The notes under the pieces were generated by a model that was given only the letters and a program-made list of their open reading frames with translations, was not told where the DNA came from and made no database searches. Positions 53,532-59,622 of a stretch of DNA of 59,622 nucleotides are shown in pieces. The position numbers and the translations under genes were made by a program. The stretch covers positions 1 to 59,622 of the forward strand of contig JAACSL010000025.1 of assembly GCA_009993955.1 (NCBI GenBank). Direction: 5' to 3'. Within the stretch, counting starts at the first letter, position 1. Each line of letters starts with the position of its first letter. The DNA is from Paraglaciecola sp. (GTDB lineage Bacteria > Pseudomonadota > Gammaproteobacteria > Enterobacterales > Alteromonadaceae).

Positions 53532-54875
53532 TTATTCTTGTAAATTCAGGATCTTACGAGCTTGTTGCAAATCAAATATTTGGGCATTTGCATTGATGTA
53601 AAGTACACACTCAGAAGCGACGTAACTCAGATCTTTGAGCCCGGTTAGCGATTGAAGCTGCTGTAAAACTTCATCTTCCGGCGCATCAGTTAAGCTAAGT
53701 GTATAACGTTTTAAACGCCTAGTACCAACTAAACCTTTGATAAAAAATGCCCACAGGAGACAGACCAGCGCGGCACTAACAAACAGCCATTGACTATTCA
53801 GTAAGTGGCTAACCGTCCCAGAAATCACGCCCCCCAAAAAAGCGCCAAAAAACTGAAAACTCGCATAAATACCCATGGCAGACCCTTTTTTGCCCGCTGG
53901 GGCAATACTCGACACCATGGCGGGGAAATTCGCCTCTAAATAGTTAAAACAGATAAAAAATCCACACGACCATAACAATAAAATGATCATAGAGGATTTA
54001 TCGAAAGCCAAACCCGCAAATACCGCGCATAAACCCAAGATGGCAAATTGCACCAATTGGCTCTGTTGCCACTTTTTGCCCAAGGTCATCACCAAGGCTA
54101 AACCCACTACCGAGATGGTCAAAATTAAAAGATATAACTGCCAATGGCTGCCAATTCCCCAACCCAAGTTCACAAAAAACGTGGGAATTTTTACAAATAA
54201 CAGGGTAATCAACATGTGCAATAACATCACACTGATGTTTAATCGGGCTAATTGTGGGTGCACAAACAAGGCTTTTAAATCGTTTAAAATCGGCAAGGTA
54301 TCAGCAGAAGGTGCGGTTTTCTCAGCATTTGGTACACCCCACACAGTCAGAGCAATGCACACAAAGGCAAGGGTTCCAGTGGCCAGAAAAATACCATTTA
54401 ATCCAAATTTATTGGCGATAGACGGTCCGAGTAACAAAGCCAAGTAAAACGAAAAGCCAATGGCAACCCCAATAATAGCCATGACTTTAGGACGTTGATT
54501 TTCGCGACTTAAATCCCCTGCCAGAGCCATGATGGCGCCGGCAATAGCTCCCGCACCTTGTAAAAAACGCCCCACCACAACCCACAAGAGTGTGTCGGCG
54601 TAAGCTGCCACAAAACTACCCAAGGAAAACATCAACAAACCAATGATGATCACCGGTTTACGCCCAATCTTGTCAGACAAAACCCCCATCGGTATTTGCA
54701 AACAAGATTGCGTTAAACCATAACCACCAATGGCCAAGCCCACCAGGAGCATCGAATAATCAGGATATTGTTGAGCGGCAACAGCCATGACGGGCATGAT
54801 CATAAACAGGCCAAGCATGCGCAGCACGTAGATAAAAGCCAGCGAAAATGCGGCGCGAAGTTCTAGTGAATTCAA
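53532..54875 (-). CDS. MFS transporter, YajR-like with C-terminal YAM-type domain
   Basis: Major facilitator of 447 residues with about 12 helices: motif [14 protein letters not shown] after helix 2, and [21 protein letters not shown] in helix 4. A soluble tail of about 65 residues ([24 protein letters not shown] to the end) fits the ferredoxin-like YAM domain of YajR. The start is a TTG with AGG 7 bases upstream; no ATG fits. Substrate unknown, possibly a drug or metabolite exporter. The order uvrA/MFS/ssb is common in Alteromonadales-type genomes. Confidence 0.87.
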   Translation of the reverse strand: MNSLELRAAFSLAFIYVLRMLGLFMIMPVMAVAAQQYPDYSMLLVGLAIGGYGLTQSCLQIPMGVLSDKIGRKPVIIIGLLMFSLGSFVAAYADTLLWVVVGRFLQGAGAIAGAIMALAGDLSRENQRPKVMAIIGVAIGFSFYLALLLGPSIANKFGLNGIFLATGTLAFVCIALTVWGVPNAEKTAPSADTLPILNDLKALFVHPQLARLNISVMLLHMLITLLFVKIPTFFVNLGWGIGSHWQLYLLILTISVVGLALVMTLGKKWQQSQLVQFAILGLCAVFAGLAFDKSSMIILLLWSCGFFICFNYLEANFPAMVSSIAPAGKKGSAMGIYASFQFFGAFLGGVISGTVSHLLNSQWLFVSAALVCLLWAFFIKGLVGTRRLKRYTLSLTDAPEDEVLQQLQSLTGLKDLSYVASECVLYINANAQIFDLQQARKILNLQE

Positions 54876-55083
54876 GCGACTACCTGTGTCGTAAACTATT
54901 GCGTTAAACGTGCATTTAGAAGGTTTTCAGGGGGCAGAATTCTAGCACAATGCATCACGCTGCTCCTAGTCAAAAGCGCGATTTACTGCAAGGCGCCCTG
55001 TATAAAAAAGATAATCGCACTGAGCGTAGAGCTGATTTGCAGAGTATGTAATACTACGCTTTTGCCCTCGCAACTGGTCAACA

Positions 55084-57912
55084 ATGGACAAAATTGAAGT
55101 ACGTGGTGCCCGCACCCACAATCTCAAGAATATTAGCTTAGATATCCCTCGCGACAAACTCACTGTAATTACCGGTTTGTCTGGCTCAGGTAAGTCCTCA
55201 CTTGCGTTTGACACCCTGTATGCTGAGGGGCAGCGTCGCTACGTTGAATCACTTTCGGCCTATGCGCGTCAATTTTTGTCAATGATGGAAAAGCCTGACG
55301 TTGACCATATTGAAGGCTTGTCTCCGGCTATTTCCATTGAGCAAAAATCCACTTCACATAACCCACGATCAACCGTCGGTACGATTACGGAGATCTATGA
55401 CTATCTGCGTTTGTTGTACGCCCGAGTTGGTGAACCACGTTGCCCCGATCATAATGTGCCTCTGAACGCGCAAACCATCAGCCAAATGGTTGATAGAGTG
55501 CTCGAGATGCCTGAAGACACCAAATTAATGTTGTTAGGGCCGGTAGTGCAAGATCGCAAAGGTGAACACCTTAAAACCCTGGAAAATTTGGCCGCACAGG
55601 GTTTCATTCGGGCGCGAATTGATGGTGAAGTGTGTGATTTATCTGATCCCCCGAGCCTCGATTTGCACAAGAAACACACGATCGAAGTGGTAGTTGACCG
55701 ATTTAAGGTACGAGAAGACCTCAAGCTGCGTCTGGCAGAATCTTTCGAAACCGCCTTAAACTTATCGGGTGGCACGGCCAAAGTTGCCTTTATGGATGAA
55801 CCACAGAAACAGGAATTAGTGTTTTCTTCGAATTTTGCTTGTCCCCATTGCGGTTACAGCATGGCGGAACTCGAACCGCGATTATTTTCTTTTAATAATC
55901 CTGCAGGTGCATGTCAAACCTGCGACGGACTGGGCACTAAACAATTTTTTGACCCCTTACGACTGGTCAGTAACGACGAATTGAGTTTATCTGGTGGCGC
56001 TATCCGGGGCTGGGATAAACGCAGTTACTACTACTATCAGATGTTGCAGGCTGTTGCCGATCATTACAAATTTGACCTCACTAAACCCTTTAAAGATCTG
56101 GATAAAAAAGCCCAAGACTTAGTGTTGTATGGCAGCAAAGGGACGTCGTTGACCTTTAAATATATCAATGATCGTGGCGACATCATGGAGCGCAAACATC
56201 CATTTGAGGGCATCATTCCCAATATGGAGCGGCGCTATCGTGAGACAGAGTCAAATGCGGTGCGTGACGAATTGGCCAAATATCTGAGTCAACAAAGCTG
56301 CACAAGTTGTGGTGGCACACGCTTACGTTTAGAAGCGCGGAACGTTTTCATTGGTGATACACCGTTGCCCACCATTACTGATATGTCGATTGCCGACGCG
56401 TTAGAGTTTTTTGCCAGTGTCACCTTAACCGGCAGCCGTGAAAAAATTGCTGAGAAAATTTTTAAAGAAATTAACGACCGTTTGTCATTTTTAGTCAACG
56501 TAGGCCTTAACTATTTATCTTTATCACGCAGTGCTGACACCCTTTCCGGTGGTGAGGCCCAGCGTATTCGTTTAGCCAGTCAAATTGGTGCCGGCTTGGT
56601 TGGCGTTATGTATGTATTGGATGAACCTTCCATTGGTTTGCACCAACGCGATAATGAACGCTTATTAAAAACCCTGATCCATTTGCGTGACCTAGGCAAT
56701 ACTGTATTAGTTGTAGAACATGATGAAGATGCCATTCGTGCTGCCGATTTTATTCTCGATATTGGTCCAGGCGCTGGGGTGCACGGAGGAGAAATTGTCG
56801 CCCAAGGTACACTCGAAGACATCAAAAACAGCGAACGCAGCCTGACGGGTAAGTATTTGTCGGGGCGTGAGAAAATTGAAGTACCAAAAAAACGCACCAC
56901 TATTAATCAAGACAAATGGATAGAACTAGTAGGTGCCACAGGCAACAATCTCAAAAATGTGACCTTTAAAGCGCCAATTGGTCTTATGACTTGTGTAACG
57001 GGGGTATCGGGTTCAGGCAAATCAACGCTGATCAACGATACGTTTTATCGCATTGCCCATCGTGAACTGAACGGTGCCACTACTGGTGAACCTGCTCCCT
57101 ACAAATCCATTATAGGCATGCAATTCCTCGATAAAGTGGTAGACATCGATCAAAGCCCGATTGGTCGCACACCGCGCTCAAACCCGGCAACTTATGCTGG
57201 CATTTTCACCCCTGTTCGCGAATTATTTGCGGGCACCCAAGAAAGTCGTTCGCGGGGTTACCAAGCCGGACGTTTCAGCTTCAACGTGAAAGGTGGACGT
57301 TGCGAAGCCTGTCAAGGCGATGGTGTAATCAAAGTAGAAATGCACTTTTTACCTGATGTTTATGTGCCATGTGATGTGTGCAAGGGCAAACGCTACAATC
57401 GCGAAACCCTTGAGATCCAATACAAAGGGCGCAACATTCACCAAGTGCTGGAAATGACCGTTGAAGAGGCCCGGCCATTTTTTGATGCCATTCCAGCCAT
57501 AGCGCGAAAACTCCAGACTTTAATGGATGTTGGTTTGTCGTATGTGCGTTTAGGGCAAGCCGCCACAACCTTATCGGGTGGCGAAGCTCAGCGAGTGAAG
57601 TTAGCCAAAGAGCTGTCTAAACGCGACACTGGGCAAACTTTGTATATATTGGATGAGCCCACCACAGGCTTGCATTTTCATGACATAAAACAGTTGTTGC
57701 AGGTCTTGCACAAATTGCGTGACCACGGCAACACCGTAGTGGTTATTGAGCATAATTTAGACGTGATCAAAACCGCTGATTGGGTGGTCGATTTAGGCCC
57801 AGAAGGCGGCTCGGGTGGCGGACAAATAATCGCACAGGGCACACCAGAAGCGATATGCGATATCGCCGAGTCACACACTGGGCGCTTCTTAAAACCCTTA
57901 TTAGCGGGGTAA
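55084..57912 (+). CDS. uvrA: Excinuclease ABC subunit A
   Basis: DNA-damage recognition ATPase of nucleotide excision repair, 942 residues, full length. It has two ABC-type nucleotide sites: Walker [10 protein letters not shown] near residue 31 and GVSGSGKST near residue 640, with signature LSGGEAQR in both halves. Zinc modules are seen as CPHC/CQTC and CEAC/CDVC. It acts with UvrB and UvrC. The upstream 208 bp shows no clear LexA box, unlike the E. coli uvrA-ssb promoter. Confidence 0.98.
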   Translation: MDKIEVRGARTHNLKNISLDIPRDKLTVITGLSGSGKSSLAFDTLYAEGQRRYVESLSAYARQFLSMMEKPDVDHIEGLSPAISIEQKSTSHNPRSTVGTITEIYDYLRLLYARVGEPRCPDHNVPLNAQTISQMVDRVLEMPEDTKLMLLGPVVQDRKGEHLKTLENLAAQGFIRARIDGEVCDLSDPPSLDLHKKHTIEVVVDRFKVREDLKLRLAESFETALNLSGGTAKVAFMDEPQKQELVFSSNFACPHCGYSMAELEPRLFSFNNPAGACQTCDGLGTKQFFDPLRLVSNDELSLSGGAIRGWDKRSYYYYQMLQAVADHYKFDLTKPFKDLDKKAQDLVLYGSKGTSLTFKYINDRGDIMERKHPFEGIIPNMERRYRETESNAVRDELAKYLSQQSCTSCGGTRLRLEARNVFIGDTPLPTITDMSIADALEFFASVTLTGSREKIAEKIFKEINDRLSFLVNVGLNYLSLSRSADTLSGGEAQRIRLASQIGAGLVGVMYVLDEPSIGLHQRDNERLLKTLIHLRDLGNTVLVVEHDEDAIRAADFILDIGPGAGVHGGEIVAQGTLEDIKNSERSLTGKYLSGREKIEVPKKRTTINQDKWIELVGATGNNLKNVTFKAPIGLMTCVTGVSGSGKSTLINDTFYRIAHRELNGATTGEPAPYKSIIGMQFLDKVVDIDQSPIGRTPRSNPATYAGIFTPVRELFAGTQESRSRGYQAGRFSFNVKGGRCEACQGDGVIKVEMHFLPDVYVPCDVCKGKRYNRETLEIQYKGRNIHQVLEMTVEEARPFFDAIPAIARKLQTLMDVGLSYVRLGQAATTLSGGEAQRVKLAKELSKRDTGQTLYILDEPTTGLHFHDIKQLLQVLHKLRDHGNTVVVIEHNLDVIKTADWVVDLGPEGGSGGGQIIAQGTPEAICDIAESHTGRFLKPLLAG

Positions 57913-57917
57913 CTTAG

Positions 57918-58313
57918 ATGTACAGTGAGTTGTTTAAAGTTCGGTTTTGTGAAACTGATGCCTTAGCCCATGTGAGTAACACGGTGTTAGTCCAATGGTT
58001 CGAGACGGCGAGAGAACCAATCTTTCGTTTGTTTACACCCAATCTAGACCTGAAAAACTGGCCGCTTATCTTGGCCAGTTACAAGGTCGATTTTTTACTG
58101 CAGATCTTCTACGGGCATGAAGTAGAAGTGCGTACCTTCATCAGTCGTATCGGCAATAGCTCCTTTGATGTATACCAAGAGTTGTGGCAAGAACAAAAAA
58201 AATGCGCCAGCGGCACCACCACATTGGTGCATTATGATTTTTGCAGTGGTAAAGCCTGCACGATTCCTGATGAGATCAAAGCTTTGTTAAATAAGCACTT
58301 TTTAAATCCTTAG
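57918..58313 (+). CDS. Hot-dog fold acyl-CoA thioesterase
   Basis: Small thioesterase-family protein of 131 residues of the 4HBT (YbgC/FadM-like) type. The active-site region is VRFCETDALAHVSNTVLVQWFETARE, with the Asp of the family near residue 14, and the hot-dog strand VDFLLQIFYGHEVEVRTFISRIG follows. The substrate acyl group is unknown. It starts 5 bases after uvrA ends and may be co-transcribed with it. Confidence 0.88.
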   Translation: MYSELFKVRFCETDALAHVSNTVLVQWFETAREPIFRLFTPNLDLKNWPLILASYKVDFLLQIFYGHEVEVRTFISRIGNSSFDVYQELWQEQKKCASGTTTLVHYDFCSGKACTIPDEIKALLNKHFLNP

Positions 58314-58426
58314 ACTAAGGACTCATCAAGTTAAGGTTTGATTGCAAGATAGCAATTCCTGTCCTAGGCTCAGTGCATTAATAAACGGGATCACAGATCA
58401 ACTATGCAACAAAGTCCCTTCAACCA

Positions 58427-58782
58427 ATGAAGACAGTGTATTTATTAGGGGTGCTGGGGCTCAGCACTCAAACGTCATTACTTTTTGCTCAAGATTCTGC
58501 CGCCATTGAAGTTTCAGGTTTTGTCAGACTTGTTGGCGGTATCCTTGACGACAGCGATGCCGCATATCAAGGTTATGAGAACTCCCTAAGCTTCTCACAA
58601 CATTCCTTACTTGGATTACAGATAGACGCCAATATCACCGACCGCTGGTCCATCACAACACAGTTAGTCGCCCACTCTGCCAACAATAACCGTTCAAGTA
58701 TTGAGTGGCTGTATACCACCTATCAACTGAATAATGCTTGGCAATTCAAAGTGGGCAAGTTGCGCGCTCCTTTTTTTAATTA
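58427..58782 (+). pseudogene. Porin-like gene truncated by an insertion sequence
   Basis: The first ~118 codons of an outer-membrane porin: a signal peptide (cleavage near LLFAQ), then beta-strand sequence (IEVSGFVRLVGG, SLLGLQIDANITDRWSITTQ, TTYQLNNAWQFKVGKLRAPFF). The last motif normally leads into further barrel strands. The frame stops at a TAA (58781-58783) formed at the junction with the IS left end. The remainder would lie beyond the IS, outside the window. The product here cannot be a working porin. Confidence 0.82.
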
Positions 58783-59622
58783 ACCCCAATCCTGTTTAAG
58801 AAATTGAACTAAATGTCTGTTCCAAGATCCGATCTTTCGACCAAGAAAGTGGGAACCAACAGAGGAACAGGCATGAAGAACCTAGTCGAATTATTTTGTG
58901 ATGTCGATGATTTTTGCAAAGTATTTATCCCTGAATGGCAAAAGCAACTCATTGAAGACGGCTCCAGAATACGAAGACGAGAATGTCGGATGTCGATGAG
59001 TGAAATGATGACCATCATCATCGGTTTTCATATGTCTCACCATCGCGATTTTAAGAATTACTACTTGGGATATGTGCGTGTATTTTATCGCAAAGACTTC
59101 CCTGACTTGCTGAGTTATACGCGCTTTTTAGAAGTGATGCCCCGAGTCATTGTGCCTATGTGCGCATACTTTACGTCATTGAAGGGAAAGCCGACAGGTA
59201 TTGAATTCATTGACTCTACCAGCTTAAAGGTGTGCCATAACATTCGCATCCCAAGGCACAAAACATTTGATGGTATAGCGCAACGAGGAAAAGGAACGAT
59301 GGGTTGGTTCTATGGCTTCAAACTCCACTTAATTGTCAACCATCATGGTGAAATTGTGGCGGCAAAAGTAACGACTGGCAATGTGCACGACACCAAGCCC
59401 GTCGAAGAATTAGCGCATAACTTACCCGATAAATTGTATGGTGATAAGGGGTATTTGAGCAAGGCGTTGGAAGCCGATTTATTTGAAAAAGGTGTGAGCC
59501 TTATCACGACGGTTCGTAAGAATATGAAGGCAAAAGCTATCTCTTTGTGGGATCGTGCGATGCTTTCAAGGCGCTTTATTATTGAAACTATCAACGACCA
59601 ATTAAAGAATATTTCGTTTATC
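58783..59622 (+). mobile_element. IS982-family insertion sequence (left part; right end beyond window)
   Basis: The left end begins ACCCCAATCCTG at 58783, matching the ACCC-type termini of IS982 elements, and directly breaks the porin gene. The transposase starts 90 bases inside. The right inverted repeat and the target duplication are outside the window, so exact limits are inferred from the ORF break and terminal bases. Confidence 0.85.
58873..59622 (+). CDS. IS982-family transposase (3' end cut by window)
   Basis: The frame is open for 250 codons from an ATG with AGGA upstream to the window end, with no stop. Begins MKNLVELFCDVDDFCKVF. The DDE residues are seen as IEFIDSTSLKVC (D), YGDKGYLSKALE (D) and RRFIIETINDQLK (E). 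The IS982 hallmark GTMGWFYGFKLHLIVNHHGE is present. The usual family length is about 290 residues, so 40 or so codons are missing. There are no internal stops, so the element may be active. Confidence 0.93.
   Translation, partial: MKNLVELFCDVDDFCKVFIPEWQKQLIEDGSRIRRRECRMSMSEMMTIIIGFHMSHHRDFKNYYLGYVRVFYRKDFPDLLSYTRFLEVMPRVIVPMCAYFTSLKGKPTGIEFIDSTSLKVCHNIRIPRHKTFDGIAQRGKGTMGWFYGFKLHLIVNHHGEIVAAKVTTGNVHDTKPVEELAHNLPDKLYGDKGYLSKALEADLFEKGVSLITTVRKNMKAKAISLWDRAMLSRRFIIETINDQLKNISFI

Noticed and set aside
54876-55083. LexA (SOS) box between the MFS gene and uvrA
   Set aside because: The best candidate, CTGT-N8-GATA at 54998-55013, keeps only one half of the CTGT-N8-ACAG consensus, so it is not supported.

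Overview
The window looks like chromosomal DNA of a marine gammaproteobacterium of the Alteromonadales type. This rests on a complete MSHA pilus locus, a GlcNAc-utilisation locus of the LacI-regulator/NagB-II/NagP/NagK kind, a Caulobacter-type TonB receptor next to SapC and tryptophan-halogenase-family genes, and a PEP-CTERM-like exported protein. The genus cannot be fixed from the sequence alone. No tRNA, rRNA, CRISPR array or prophage was seen.

Layout. (1) 0.1-4.5 kb, minus strand: ilvD-ilvA-glsA, the dihydroxy-acid dehydratase and threonine deaminase of branched-chain amino acid synthesis plus a glutaminase. (2) 4.7-7.3 kb: a TRIC-type membrane protein, a shared bidirectional terminator, and a convergent secreted coiled-coil/PEGA/FGE-sulfatase-domain protein. 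(3) 7.5-26.0 kb, minus strand: the MSHA type IV pilus locus in the order mshI1-I2-J-K-L-M-N-E-G-F-B-A-C-D-O-P-Q. It makes inner-membrane assembly proteins, a secretin, the extension ATPase, the major pilin and the minor pilins, and ends in a giant MshQ with three tandem LamG-like units. Genes mostly overlap or abut; a 14-bp stem-loop separates mshA from the minor pilins. The ATPase MshE carries a near-ideal c-di-GMP-binding MshEN motif. (4) 26.2-28.2 kb: an exported sugar-isomerase-like TIM-barrel protein divergent from a PAS-AraC regulator. (5) 28.3-33.2 kb: an EptA-type phosphoethanolamine transferase convergent with a GT2/VTT/GT39 trio, probably an envelope (lipid A or other glycolipid) modification island. 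(6) 33.4-48.5 kb: the GlcNAc/chitin-oligosaccharide locus: LacI-type regulator (NagR-like), TonB receptor, SapC, two tryptophan-halogenase-family flavoproteins, GH20 hexosaminidase lipoprotein, GlcNAc kinase, NagB-II, NagA and NagP. Three copies of the palindrome TGACA(A/G)CGCTGTCA lie in its two control regions and tie it into one regulon. (7) 48.6-51.6 kb: a siderophore-type TonB receptor behind a Fur-like box, and a PEP-CTERM-like orphan. (8) 51.9-58.3 kb: a diguanylate cyclase, ssb, a YajR-like MFS transporter, divergent uvrA, and a small thioesterase. (9) 58.4 kb to the end: a porin gene cut after about 118 codons by an IS982-family element that runs off the window.

How they work together. 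The GlcNAc locus reads as a full uptake-and-breakdown route: the outer-membrane receptor takes up oligosaccharide, GH20 releases GlcNAc in the periplasm, NagP imports it, and NagK, NagA and NagB-II convert it to fructose-6-phosphate. The tandem halogenase-family pair plus SapC inside this operon is the most intriguing unexplained part. Pili (MSHA), c-di-GMP signalling and chitin-sugar use fit a life attached to surfaces or particles, which is inference.
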